DNA of 64,000 nt, taken from the NCBI GenBank assembly GCA_016717115.1, contig JADKGE010000009.1, positions 62,001 through 126,000 on the forward strand. Reading direction: 5' to 3'. The position numbers and the translations under genes were made by a program. Of the stretch, positions 33,577-42,683 are shown piece by piece. Origin of the DNA: Actinomycetota bacterium (GTDB lineage Bacteria > Actinomycetota > Actinomycetes > S36-B12). The notes beneath the pieces are model-generated. The model did not search any database. It had not been told where the DNA came from and saw nothing but the letters and a program-made list of their open reading frames with translations. Each line of letters starts with the position of its first letter. Position 1 is the stretch's first letter.

Positions 33577-34179
33577 ATGAGCGACCCGATGACCCCGCCG
33601 CCCGGCGACCCGACTCCGCCGCCGCCAGGCCTGCCGATGCCCCCACCGCCCGTCAACTCCATGGGGGCACCCCAGAACGGACTGGGGACCGCCGCACTCG
33701 TCATGGGCATCCTGCAGTTCTTCTGCCTCGGCACGATCGGCTCGATCCTTGCCATCATCTTCGGCAAGATCGGCATGAACAAGGCGAAGCAGGGCCTGGC
33801 CACGAACGGCGGAGTCGCGAAGGCCGGCTTCTGGCTCGGCATCGTCGGGCTGATCCTGTCGGTGCTCGGCATCATCCTGGCCGTGGTCCTGATCGCCACG
33901 GGCGTGAAGGTCGCCAGCGACAGCCTCGACCCGGCCCAGAACTCGACCACCGGCCTCGTCGACGGCAACTACGAGATGAGCCCGAACACGTCGGTGCACA
34001 TCAACGACCGCTGCTCCTTCGGTGGCACGCCCGTCAACGTCGACACCCAGACGCCGAACGCATCAAGCGTCACCGTGGTCGGCCAGGGCCCGACGCAGTG
34101 CGGGGCCGACATGGGCACTCCCGACGTCGTCCTCTTCACGGTCTCCGGCGGCGTCGCCCAGATCGTCCAGGTCAACTAG
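33577..34179 (+). CDS. DUF4190-type membrane protein
   Basis: The 200-residue protein has a Pro/Met-rich cytoplasmic N-terminus (about 1-35) and two membrane helices with the DUF4190 pattern GLGTAALVMGILQFFCLGTI and a basic turn (GKIGMNKAKQG). An exported C-terminal domain follows, with a Cys pair (DRCSFGG and TQCGAD). An AAGGA site precedes ATG 33577. The family is common in actinobacteria without a known role. It lies 48 bases upstream of the membrane protease gene. Confidence 0.75.
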   Translation: MSDPMTPPPGDPTPPPPGLPMPPPPVNSMGAPQNGLGTAALVMGILQFFCLGTIGSILAIIFGKIGMNKAKQGLATNGGVAKAGFWLGIVGLILSVLGIILAVVLIATGVKVASDSLDPAQNSTTGLVDGNYEMSPNTSVHINDRCSFGGTPVNVDTQTPNASSVTVVGQGPTQCGADMGTPDVVLFTVSGGVAQIVQVN

Positions 34180-34227
34180 CCGAGCACCGGCGGCCTCAAG
34201 GCCCGCCCCCGTCGCAGGAACCACCCC

Positions 34228-35007
34228 GTGCGCAAGATCGTCTGGTACGTCGTTCTGGCGTACGCCTTCTCGTGGTGCTGGTGGGTGCCCATGGCGGTCT
34301 CGGGCACGGTGGTGGATCCCGGTCAGGGTTGGCCCACCCACCTACCGGGTCTCCTCGGTCCGGCACTGGCGGCCATCGTCGTGATCGGCGTGAGCGAGGG
34401 CCGTGCCGGCCTTGCCGACCTGTGGTCGCGCGTCGTTCGGTGGCGAGTGGGCTGGGTCTGGTACGCGATCATCGCCGCGACCGCAGCGATGATGCTGATC
34501 CCCATCGTGGCCACGCCGGGTGTGGTGCCCGGAGACTTCGTCGCATACTCGGGGGCGCCCTCCGCCGGGCTGGCGGTCGTGATCTACGTGATCCTGGTCA
34601 ACGGATTCGGCGAGGAGATCGGGTGGCGCGGGTTCCTCGCCGACCGTCTGCTGGACCGCAGGAGTCGTTCCGTCACAGCACTGATCGTGTGGGTCGTCTG
34701 GGCGACGTGGCACCTGCCGCTGTTCTGGGTGGTGGGCACCTTCCGTGGCCTCGGGGTCGGCGGCACCATCGGCTGGATCATCGGGATCGGCTTCGGTTCG
34801 GTGATCCTGACGTGGATGTACCAGTCGAGCGGCAGGTCGATTCTCGTCGTCGCCCTCTGGCACGCCGCCTACAACTTCACGACAGCGACCACGGCCAGTG
34901 CCGGACTGGCCGCGGCCATCTCGAGCACGATCGTGATCGTCGCCAGCGTTGTGATCCTGTGCCTGCCGTCGTCATGGCAGCGGCCTGATGAGGGGCGGCT
35001 CGCGTAG
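34228..35007 (+). CDS. CPBP-family intramembrane metalloprotease
   Basis: The 259-residue protein has about seven helices and the three CPBP (Abi/CAAX protease) motifs: EEIGWRGFL, the His of TWHLPLFW, and HAAYNF. The glutamates and histidines should bind the catalytic zinc within the membrane. The family includes prenyl-protein proteases and bacteriocin-immunity proteins; no bacteriocin gene is visible here. Its last 36 bases overlap the end of the convergent ATP-grasp gene. Confidence 0.88.
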   Translation: MRKIVWYVVLAYAFSWCWWVPMAVSGTVVDPGQGWPTHLPGLLGPALAAIVVIGVSEGRAGLADLWSRVVRWRVGWVWYAIIAATAAMMLIPIVATPGVVPGDFVAYSGAPSAGLAVVIYVILVNGFGEEIGWRGFLADRLLDRRSRSVTALIVWVVWATWHLPLFWVVGTFRGLGVGGTIGWIIGIGFGSVILTWMYQSSGRSILVVALWHAAYNFTTATTASAGLAAAISSTIVIVASVVILCLPSSWQRPDEGRLA

Positions 35008-36240
35008 CACCTGGGCCATGATCGACCGGGCCGTCCGCAGGTCCGCGGCGACGACCGTCACCTCGGCCAGCTCGGTGGCGAAGACCGCATCAGGCCCGCG
35101 CACGTCCTCGCCGATCTCGGCGTGGATGTCGACGATGACGGTCGGGCCCGAGGTTCGCGGCTGGTTGTCGAAGGGCAGCGCGGCCAGGCGTCCCGAGGAC
35201 GGGGCATAGATGAGCCGGTCGACCACGGCGCAGCGCGGCTTGCGGCTCGGCCGCGCGTTCGGCGGGAGGCCGAGGCAGTTGCGCAACTGAGCCTCGACCA
35301 GGTCGACGTCCCACACGGCCCGGACGTACTCGTGGATGCGGCCTCCGCCCATGCGGGCGTTCACCTCTACGACGCGCGGACCGTGGCTGGTGCACTTGCC
35401 CTCGATGTGCAGCACACCGCGATCGAGTCCGAAGGCGTGGGCCGTCGTGACGGCGAGATCGACCAGCCGCGCGACCGCCTTCCGATCGTGATCGGGCGGG
35501 CAGTGCAGGCCGGTCTCCTGGAACGACGGCTCCGCGGTGGGCCAGTTCTGCGAGACGCTGGAGAACAGGCAGCGGCCCTCGTGCATCACGAGGTCGACGT
35601 CGAACTCCACTCCGTCGAGGTACTCCTCGACGAGGAGGTCGTTGCCGGCGCGGAACATGAAGTCGTGCCCGGATCCCACCTCCTGTCGCGCGAGGGAGTA
35701 CACGTCGGGTAGTGACTCGGGCGTGTCCACGCGGAGGCACCCGACCGCGCCAGCGCCGAACTCGGGCTTCACGACGGCGGGGAAGCCGACGTATGCGGAG
35801 GCCGCGAAGAGCTCGTCGAGCGATCGGACGCGGCGGGCCTTGGGCGTCGGCAGCCCCAGTTGCGTCGACAGCTCGCGGGTGCGCACCTTGCTGCGCGCGG
35901 CGTCGACCGCCTCGACCGGATTGGTGGGCAGACCGAGTGACGTTGCCACCCGCGCGGCCACCCCGACACTGAACTCCCAGAACGTGAGAATCCCGTCGGG
36001 CGCGATGCCGGCCTGAGCGAGCGCCGCCAGGATGGCGGCGGCGTCGTCGTCCGGATCCCCGGTCACTGCCACGGGGAGGAACGCCGCCGCGATGCCCTCC
36101 TGCGCCAGCGACTGCGACCAGTGCCCGGCCTCGTCGAGGATGACCAGTCGTGCGCCGAGCTCGGCCATGCGCACGTGGATCGGACGCTTGCCCTCGTAGC
36201 CACCGCTGATCACGGCGACGACGGATCCGTCGACGCTCAT
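34972..36240 (-). CDS. ATP-grasp ligase (carboxylate-amine ligase family)
   Basis: The 422-residue protein has an N-terminal Rossmann-like domain (VVAVISGGYEGKRPIHVRM) and the ATP-grasp core. Its ATP-binding strand is FPAVVKPEFGAGAVG, followed by DLLVEEYLDGVEFDVDLVM. The metal/catalytic segment is RVVEVNARMGGGRIHEYV. It resembles carnosine-synthase or BacD-like ligases that join an amino acid carboxylate to an amine using ATP. ATG 36240 overlaps the stop of the upstream exporter (ATGA), which suggests the exporter moves its product or substrate. The actual substrates are unknown. Confidence 0.85.
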   Translation of the reverse strand: MSVDGSVVAVISGGYEGKRPIHVRMAELGARLVILDEAGHWSQSLAQEGIAAAFLPVAVTGDPDDDAAAILAALAQAGIAPDGILTFWEFSVGVAARVATSLGLPTNPVEAVDAARSKVRTRELSTQLGLPTPKARRVRSLDELFAASAYVGFPAVVKPEFGAGAVGCLRVDTPESLPDVYSLARQEVGSGHDFMFRAGNDLLVEEYLDGVEFDVDLVMHEGRCLFSSVSQNWPTAEPSFQETGLHCPPDHDRKAVARLVDLAVTTAHAFGLDRGVLHIEGKCTSHGPRVVEVNARMGGGRIHEYVRAVWDVDLVEAQLRNCLGLPPNARPSRKPRCAVVDRLIYAPSSGRLAALPFDNQPRTSGPTVIVDIHAEIGEDVRGPDAVFATELAEVTVVAADLRTARSIMAQVLREPPLIRPLP

Positions 36241-37910
36241 CGGCTCTGGTACCGAGGATCGTCGACCAGCGGTCGATCCTCGTCCCTGGTGCCGCGATGG
36301 TCGGGCACGGCGGACAGCACCGACCTCATGGCCGGCGCCGCCTCGAGCGCCGCGATGAGGACGTCGCCCTCCGTGCGCATGAGCGTGCTCTGCTCTGTGG
36401 TGGTGACGGTCGCGTTGCGCGGTGCGTTGTCGAGCAATCCACGCTCGCCGAAATACTCCCCGGGACCAAGGCGGACGACCTCGTGACCGTCCCGGTGGAC
36501 GAGGACCTGACCGCTCATCACGACGTAGAACGCGTGCGCCGGGGCGCCCTGGGCGACGACATCGACCCCGGGGGGCAGCGGGCAGACCTGGGACGCGGCG
36601 GCCAGCTCCTCGATGACCATGCGGGGCGCCCCTGCCGCAAGCGGGAGTGTCGCGAAGATCGCGACGCGCGATGCCAGCACCTCCGTGCGCTGCCGGCTCA
36701 GGGCGTTGAGCCCGCGCAGGCCCGCGAGGCTCAGCAGTGTCACGAGGAGCGTGGCCAGTCCGAGCACCACCAGACTGGTGCGCAGCGACGAGCGGTCGAT
36801 GAGGAGCGGGGCCAGAAGGGCGCCGGACACCATGGCGGCGACGGCCATCGAGTCGTAGATCCCCATCACCCGGCCCAGCGCCTCGTTCGGGACGATGCGG
36901 GCGAGCGTCGTCTCGACCACCACCTCGCACGCCACCAGACCGAGACCTCCGATGACGGTGACGACGAGCGCGAGGACGAGACCGCTGACTCCGGCGTACG
37001 CCAGCTGGGTGGCGCAGAACACCGCCCCCGTGGCGACCGCGATGCCCGACACCTTGGGGCTCGTCGACAGCCGGGCATTGACGAGGATGCTGAGGAGGCC
37101 GCCCACGCCGGCAGCCGCGAGCAGGTAGCCGTAGCCCGACGCGCCCAGATCCAGCACGTCCTGGACGTAGAGCACCAGTTGCACCGTCTGGGCCCCGTAA
37201 GTGAGCTCGGCCATCGCAATGATAACGAACAGCGGCACCACGAATCCCGTGTGCCGCACCGTCCGTATCCCGTGGCTGAGCTCGGCGCGGGCGCCGCCGC
37301 CCGCCGCTCCCGTCGACGGGGTGGAGCGCTGGTGCAGCAGCGAGATGAGCACCGCCGAGACCACGAAGGTCGCGCCGTTGACGACGAAGGCCACCCAGCT
37401 CGGCGCGATCGTCAGCAGGACCGCCCCGATGGCCGGCCCGACGATCACGCCGAGATCCTGCACCGTGTGGAGGAGGGCGTTCGCCGGCCCCAGGCGGGTC
37501 TCGCCGACCATCCTCGGCAGCATCGCCATGGTGGCCGGACGCTCGGCCGTGCCGGCGGCCGAGGCGAGCACGGTGAGCCCGATGACGACCACGATCGGAC
37601 CACCGGCCGCGACCACGGCGGCCAAGGCGAACATGGCAGCGGCGCGCAGGGCGTCACCGGCGATGAGGACGGAGCGCTTGTTGTAGCGGTCGGCGATCAC
37701 GCCGCCGATCGGGGCGAGGAGCACGTAGGGCAGCAGCCGGCAGATCGTGGCGGCCCCCACCCAGGCCGCCGATTCCGTTGCGATGTAGACGTAAGCAAGC
37801 AGTGCGGCGTTGTAGAGCCAGTTGCCGAGCTGCGACGCGGCGCTGGCAGTGATGAGCAGTCGGGCGTCGCGGATAGCCAGGACGCTGCGGTAGGCGCCTG
37901 CGGAGGCCAT
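36237..37910 (-). CDS. MFS transporter fused to a cyclic-nucleotide-binding domain
   Basis: Residues 1 to about 410 of this 557-residue protein form a twelve-helix MFS exporter of the MFS_3 type (GGVIADRYNKRSVL loop). Residues about 420-530 form a cNMP-binding domain with a full phosphate-binding cassette, FGERGLLDNAPRNATV, in which the Glu and Arg that hold the cyclic nucleotide are present. Export may therefore be gated by cAMP or cGMP. It is the first gene of a two-gene operon with the ATP-grasp ligase and diverges from the VOC gene. Confidence 0.88.
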   Translation of the reverse strand: MASAGAYRSVLAIRDARLLITASAASQLGNWLYNAALLAYVYIATESAAWVGAATICRLLPYVLLAPIGGVIADRYNKRSVLIAGDALRAAAMFALAAVVAAGGPIVVVIGLTVLASAAGTAERPATMAMLPRMVGETRLGPANALLHTVQDLGVIVGPAIGAVLLTIAPSWVAFVVNGATFVVSAVLISLLHQRSTPSTGAAGGGARAELSHGIRTVRHTGFVVPLFVIIAMAELTYGAQTVQLVLYVQDVLDLGASGYGYLLAAAGVGGLLSILVNARLSTSPKVSGIAVATGAVFCATQLAYAGVSGLVLALVVTVIGGLGLVACEVVVETTLARIVPNEALGRVMGIYDSMAVAAMVSGALLAPLLIDRSSLRTSLVVLGLATLLVTLLSLAGLRGLNALSRQRTEVLASRVAIFATLPLAAGAPRMVIEELAAASQVCPLPPGVDVVAQGAPAHAFYVVMSGQVLVHRDGHEVVRLGPGEYFGERGLLDNAPRNATVTTTEQSTLMRTEGDVLIAALEAAPAMRSVLSAVPDHRGTRDEDRPLVDDPRYQSR

Positions 37911-38031
37911 GGATCAGCAGCGTAGTTGCCGCACCGGCACGGCAGTGGATTTCGGACAAAATGGTCAAGTACGGTGTCCCTGCGGATCCGCCCGGGTCGG
38001 CGGACGTGAGCATGCCCGCGGTGGAGGTCTC

Positions 38032-38496
38032 GTGGAGGTCAAGGAGCTCGGTCATCTGGTGCTCTACGTGCGCGACCTAGGCGCATCGGTCCGGTTCTAC
38101 CGCGACGTGCTCGGCTGGCGGATCATCCTGGGTGGCGACGACGCGCTACCGTTCCGGGCCGCCGGCTTCTCCGCGCCCTCCGGCCGGACGCATCACGAAC
38201 TGCTGCTCATCGAGGTCGGGCCGGATGCCGCTTCGCTTCCCGCAGGACGACGCGTCGGGCTCTACCACTTCGGGCTGAAGGTCGGCGACAGCGACGACGA
38301 GCTGCGCGAGGCGCTGGCCACGCTGCAGGCGAACGGCGTCACGATCCTCGGCGCGAGCGACCACACGGTCACCCACAGCCTCTACATCGCGGACCCCGAC
38401 GGCAACGAGATCGAGCTGTACATCGACGTTCCCGGAGTCGACTGGCGCAACGACCCGACGCTGATCGGTGCTCCCATCAAGCCGCTGGTCCTGTAG
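38032..38496 (+). CDS. VOC-family (glyoxalase/extradiol dioxygenase-like) protein
   Basis: The 154-residue protein has the two beta-alpha-beta-beta-beta modules of the VOC fold. Probable metal ligands are the His in LGHLVLYV, the His in LYHFGLKV and the Glu in NEIELYID, matching catechol 2,3-dioxygenase-like members. GTG 38032 is preceded by GGAGG. It may be a dioxygenase, lyase or resistance protein. The next gene starts 29 bases later on the same strand. Confidence 0.82.
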   Translation: MEVKELGHLVLYVRDLGASVRFYRDVLGWRIILGGDDALPFRAAGFSAPSGRTHHELLLIEVGPDAASLPAGRRVGLYHFGLKVGDSDDELREALATLQANGVTILGASDHTVTHSLYIADPDGNEIELYIDVPGVDWRNDPTLIGAPIKPLVL

Positions 38497-38525
38497 AGGC
38501 CCGTACCCCGAGGCAGGAGCAGGCG

Positions 38526-38921
38526 ATGGGCGTCTTCACGACGAATGAGATCGAGTACCTCCGCACGCAGCGGATGGCCAGGCTGGCCACCGCGTCGCCG
38601 ACCGGTCAACCCGACGTGGCCGCCGTCACGTTCGGCGTCGATGGGGACGACATCGTCAGCGGCGGCTACGACATCACCAAGACGGTGCGATACGGCAACC
38701 TGACGCGCAATCCGCGAGCGGTCATCGTGATCGACGATCTCGCGTCGGTCGACCCCTGGACGCCACGCGGCATCAAGGTGCGGGGGGCGGCAGCGATCGA
38801 AGAACACGCGAGTGGCCTGCGGATCCGGATCCGGCCCGAGGTGATCTGGAGCTGGGGACTCAACGCCGACGGGGAGAAGCGATTCCTCGGCGTCGAGCGC
38901 CGCGAGGTGGGCACTGCGTAG
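38526..38921 (+). CDS. PPOX-class F420-dependent oxidoreductase-like protein
   Basis: The 131-residue split-barrel protein has the pyridoxamine-phosphate-oxidase fold: MARLATASPTGQPDVAAVTF, the TVRYGNLTRNPRAVIVIDDL core and a Trp-containing C-terminus. It matches the small actinobacterial family that uses F420 or flavin. AGGAGCAGG lies just upstream of the ATG. The substrate is unknown. Confidence 0.82.
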   Translation: MGVFTTNEIEYLRTQRMARLATASPTGQPDVAAVTFGVDGDDIVSGGYDITKTVRYGNLTRNPRAVIVIDDLASVDPWTPRGIKVRGAAAIEEHASGLRIRIRPEVIWSWGLNADGEKRFLGVERREVGTA

Positions 38922-38953
38922 CGAAAGGTGACGATCTGCGGGACAGTTGACGC

Positions 38954-41308
38954 GTGGGTGGCGGGAGCAGGTTGGCGAAACGCCACTGGCGCGTGGCGGG
39001 CTTGGTCGCGTCGATGCTGCTCATCGCGGCCGTCGACCTTCTCGTCCCCGACACGTTCCTCATCCCCTTCCTCGCGATTCCGGTGGTGGCGTCCGCACTG
39101 CTCGGCGATGCCCGCCTGACGGCCTGGATCGGTGCGGTCGCCGTCGCCTTGTTTGTCGTGGTCGGGCTCAGCCACGGGTTCCTCGTGGACGGCGGCCGCT
39201 GGCTCCACCTCGCGATGCTGCTGGCCACATGGGCGATGTCGATCATCGTCGCCCACCTCATCGGCGGCTGGCGCAAGCGGCTGGAGGATCGGGAGGACGA
39301 GTACCGCCTGATGGCGGAGAACGCCTCGGACATCGTGGCCCGCGTCACCGTCGATGGAACTCTCGAGTGGATCTCCCCGTCCGTGGCCACCGTGCTCGGC
39401 TGGGAACCGGGCCCCCTGATCGGCACTCAGCCGTGGGACCTCGTCCATCCGGACGACCGCGACGCGGTCATGCGAAGCCTGGCCGAGGCGGCACTGTCGA
39501 GCGACGAGCCGCCGCGCGTCCTCGCGCGGTTCGCCACGGCGGACGGGACGTACGCATGGCTGTCCGCCGCGTCGCGGCAGTCCCCCGCAGGTCGCTTCAT
39601 TGTCAGCTTCCGCAGGGTGGACGACGAGGTCCACGCGCAGCAGGCGCTGGCGGACTCGGAGAAGCGCTACCGGCTGCTCGCCGAGAATGCCATGGACATG
39701 GTGTTCTCCCTTGACACCCGCGCGATCATCCAGTGGGTGTCCCCATCCGCCACGGTGATGCTGGGCTATGAGACGCAGGAGCTCGAGGGCAAGTTCGGGA
39801 GTGTGCTCATCGCCCCGGAGGATCTCCCCACGCTGCTCGACGCATCGACCGAGGCGCGGGCCGGGAGGCCGAGCGCCTGCCGCATCCGGATGGTCAGGAA
39901 GTCGGGTGACCTCCGGTGGGTGGAGGCCACGCCCCGGGGTCTCTACGACGACATGGGCACCTTGGTGGGCGGCGTCATCGGCGTGCGAGACGTCGAGATG
40001 GAGATGGAGGCGCGTGAAGCCCTTCAGCACGAGCTGGCGTTCGATGCTCTCACTGGCTTGGCGAACCGCTCGCTTGCGATCGGCCGGATCAGCGACATCC
40101 TGGCGACGCGCGGTGAGAGGGGCTGGGCGTTGCTCTGCGTGGGCGTTCATGGGATGACCCTGATCAACCACGCCTACACCCACGTGGCGGGCGACGAGGT
40201 GCTGAGGACCGTTGCCGAGCGGCTGGTCGCGGCGGCCGGAGCCACCGACCGAGTGGCGCGGATCGCCGGCGACGAGTTCGTCGTCCTCCTCAGCGACATC
40301 GTGACGCCCACGGACGCTGCGAGCGCGGCGGACCGCATCCTGGCTGCGGTTCGTGGCCCGGTGGACATCGACGACGCGGTGGTCGACATCACCGGCTACG
40401 CCGGCATTGCCGTGGCCACCGGAACCGATGCCGAGCACCTGCTGCGCGACGCGACCGCGGCGATGCGGCAGGCGGGTGCCAAGGGAACCGACCGCTGGGA
40501 CTTCCTGGACGGCAACGTCGGCGCGGAGACCCGGCAGGCGCTGGCGGTCGAGGCCGCTCTTCGCGAGGCGCTCGGCGCGGGGCGGATCGTGCCGTGGTTC
40601 ATGCCCGTGGTGTCGTTGGCTGACGGCACCGTGCAGGGCTATGAGGCGCTGGCGCGGTGGATTCTCGAGGATGGGTCGGTGCGACTGCCGGTCGACTTCC
40701 TCGACGTGGCGGAGCGCACCGGTCTCGTGCTGGCGATCGACCGCATCGTCCTGGGCCTGTCGCTCGAGGCGGTCACCGCGATGCCGGTCGGGACGCACGT
40801 CGGCGTGAACGTGTCCGCGGCGACCTTGTCCAGCGGGACACTCGTGGAATGGCTCCGCGGCGAGCTCGATCGCACGGGTGCCGACGCGACTCGGGTGCAC
40901 CTCGAGGTCACGGAGACCGCCCTGTTCGACGTGACCGATCGAGTGAAGGAGACGATGGCATCGGTCGCCGCCATCGGCATCTCCTGGTGGGTCGACGACT
41001 TCGGCACCGGCTTCTCCTCGATCAGCCACCTGCGCGACCTCCCAGTCACGGGACTCAAGCTCGACCAGACCTTCACCGCCGGCCTCACACTGGTGGACAA
41101 CCAGATATCTCAGCTGTCCCAGGGCCTGGTCGGCTTGGCTCAGGGCCTTGGACTCTCGACGGTGGCCGAAGGTGTGGAAACACTCGAACAGGCGCAGGTG
41201 CTGGCCGCCCAGGGTTGGCAGATGGGCCAGGGCTGGCTGTTCGGCAAGGCGGCACCCCTGGCCGCGCTCCGCGCCGCGACCGTCGATTCGGCGGGTGCCG
41301 CAGGCTAG
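38954..41308 (+). CDS. Membrane PAS-PAS-GGDEF-EAL protein
   Basis: Four hydrophobic helices fill residues 10-105 of this 784-residue protein. Two PAS domains follow (about 110-225 and 230-350), then a GGDEF domain (about 360-520) and an EAL domain (about 530-775). The cyclase site reads AGDEF and the inhibitory site has lost its Arg (GATD), so synthesis may be weak or absent. The EAL part keeps GYEALARW, EVTETALF, DDFGTGFSS, LKLDQTF and AEGVET but has MP where the first motif usually has QP. It is more likely a phosphodiesterase that senses the membrane or cytoplasm. GTG 38954 is the chosen start. Confidence 0.88.
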   Translation: MGGGSRLAKRHWRVAGLVASMLLIAAVDLLVPDTFLIPFLAIPVVASALLGDARLTAWIGAVAVALFVVVGLSHGFLVDGGRWLHLAMLLATWAMSIIVAHLIGGWRKRLEDREDEYRLMAENASDIVARVTVDGTLEWISPSVATVLGWEPGPLIGTQPWDLVHPDDRDAVMRSLAEAALSSDEPPRVLARFATADGTYAWLSAASRQSPAGRFIVSFRRVDDEVHAQQALADSEKRYRLLAENAMDMVFSLDTRAIIQWVSPSATVMLGYETQELEGKFGSVLIAPEDLPTLLDASTEARAGRPSACRIRMVRKSGDLRWVEATPRGLYDDMGTLVGGVIGVRDVEMEMEAREALQHELAFDALTGLANRSLAIGRISDILATRGERGWALLCVGVHGMTLINHAYTHVAGDEVLRTVAERLVAAAGATDRVARIAGDEFVVLLSDIVTPTDAASAADRILAAVRGPVDIDDAVVDITGYAGIAVATGTDAEHLLRDATAAMRQAGAKGTDRWDFLDGNVGAETRQALAVEAALREALGAGRIVPWFMPVVSLADGTVQGYEALARWILEDGSVRLPVDFLDVAERTGLVLAIDRIVLGLSLEAVTAMPVGTHVGVNVSAATLSSGTLVEWLRGELDRTGADATRVHLEVTETALFDVTDRVKETMASVAAIGISWWVDDFGTGFSSISHLRDLPVTGLKLDQTFTAGLTLVDNQISQLSQGLVGLAQGLGLSTVAEGVETLEQAQVLAAQGWQMGQGWLFGKAAPLAALRAATVDSAGAAG

Positions 41309-41345
41309 GGTCGTCGGCACGGGGAACCTGACGTGGAGGACTGAC

Positions 41346-42323
41346 GTGGAGTACACGCATCTGGGTCGCAGTGGCCTGTCGGTCAGCAGGCTGTGCCTGG
41401 GAACGATGAACTTCGGTCCGGTGACGAGCCAGCCGGACGCGGACGTGATCATGGACCACGCGCACGCCTGCGGCATCAACTTCTTCGACACCGCGAACGT
41501 GTACGGGTGGGACGACAAGGGCCTCACCGAGCGGATCATCGGCGACTGGTTCGCCCGCGGCGACGGCCGCCGCGAGCGCACGGTGCTCGCGACCAAGCTC
41601 TACGGGGACATGGGCACGTGGCCGAACGACGGCAAGCTCTCCGCGCTCAACATCCGGCGGGCGTGCGATGCGTCCCTCGCCCGGCTCAAGACCGACTACA
41701 TCGACCTCTACCAGATGCATCACATCGACCGCGCGACCCCATGGGACGAGATCTGGGAGGCCATGGCGGTCCTTCGCCAGCAGGGCAAGATCCTGTACGT
41801 CGGCTCGTCCAATTTCGCCGGATGGCACATTGCGCAGGGCCAGGAGGCAGCGCGTCGCCGCGGACAGCTCGGCCTGGTCGCGGAGCAGTCGATCTACAAC
41901 CTCGTGGAGCGCACGGTCGAGCTCGAGGTGCTGCCGGCCGCGCAGGCCTACGGTCTGGGGGTCATCCCGTGGTCGCCGCTGCACGGCGGACTCCTCGGCG
42001 GGATCCTGCGCAAGCAGGCCGACGGCACGGCCAGCCGCAGCAATGCGGGCCGGGCGGCCGACTCCCTCGAGATCCATCGAGGTGCGATCGAGCAATGGGA
42101 GGCGTTCTGCGACGAGCGTGGCGAGGCACCCGGTGACGTCGCCCTCGCGTGGCTCCTCCACCAGCCCGCCGTCACCGCGCCGATCGTCGGCCCCCGCACG
42201 GTCGACCAGCTCGACGGAGCGCTGCGGGCCCTGGACATCACGCTCGACGAGGCGGCGCTGGCCCGCATCGACGAGATCTTCCCGGGGCCGGGAGGTACGG
42301 CACCCGAGGCGTACGCGTGGTGA
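41346..42323 (+). CDS. Aldo/keto reductase
   Basis: The 325-residue TIM-barrel NADPH oxidoreductase has the catalytic tetrad visible as Asp and Tyr in FFDTANVYGW, Lys in LATKLYGD and His in YQMHHID. The cofactor region IVGPRTVDQLDGAL lies near the C-terminus. It groups with the AKRs that reduce carbonyls or open sugar derivatives, without clear substrate. GTG 41346 follows a GGAGG site. The next gene overlaps its stop. Confidence 0.9.
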   Translation: MEYTHLGRSGLSVSRLCLGTMNFGPVTSQPDADVIMDHAHACGINFFDTANVYGWDDKGLTERIIGDWFARGDGRRERTVLATKLYGDMGTWPNDGKLSALNIRRACDASLARLKTDYIDLYQMHHIDRATPWDEIWEAMAVLRQQGKILYVGSSNFAGWHIAQGQEAARRRGQLGLVAEQSIYNLVERTVELEVLPAAQAYGLGVIPWSPLHGGLLGGILRKQADGTASRSNAGRAADSLEIHRGAIEQWEAFCDERGEAPGDVALAWLLHQPAVTAPIVGPRTVDQLDGALRALDITLDEAALARIDEIFPGPGGTAPEAYAW

Positions 42324-42682
42324 CGTCGCCGGAGGTCGATGCCTACCTCGCCTCGGCACCGGAGCCGCAGCGATCGACGCTGACCACGCTGCGGGCGACC
42401 CTTGCGGCGCTCCTGCCCGAAGCCGAGGAGGGGATCTCCTACGGGCTGCCGGCGTTCAAGGTGAACGGGAAGGGCGTCGCCGGGTACGGGTACTACGCCG
42501 GCCACTGCACCTACGTGCCGATGAGCGGCAGCGTCACCGCCGAGCTGGCCGCCGAGCTCGCGGACTACACGACGACGAAGGGCGCAGTCTCGTTCGCGGT
42601 CGACGAGCCGTTGCCGGCCGACCTCGTAAAGAGGCTGGTCGATGCACGCCTCGCGGAGATCGACCGGTCGAAGAGACGGTGA
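42320..42682 (+). CDS. DUF1801 (YdhG-like) protein
   Basis: The 120-residue protein has the DUF1801 pattern: VDAYLASAPEPQRSTLTTLR, the EEGISYGLPAFKVNGKGVAGY segment and a C-terminal helix ending in LAEIDRSKRR. Members have a small alpha/beta fold and no settled function. GTG 42320 overlaps the stop of the aldo/keto reductase. Confidence 0.78.
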   Translation: MTSPEVDAYLASAPEPQRSTLTTLRATLAALLPEAEEGISYGLPAFKVNGKGVAGYGYYAGHCTYVPMSGSVTAELAAELADYTTTKGAVSFAVDEPLPADLVKRLVDARLAEIDRSKRR

Positions 42683-42683
42683 C

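Noticed and set aside
38666..41596. A 976-codon open frame on the minus strand
   Set aside because: It is antisense to three real genes with clear domains; its composition follows their codon bias rather than that of a protein.
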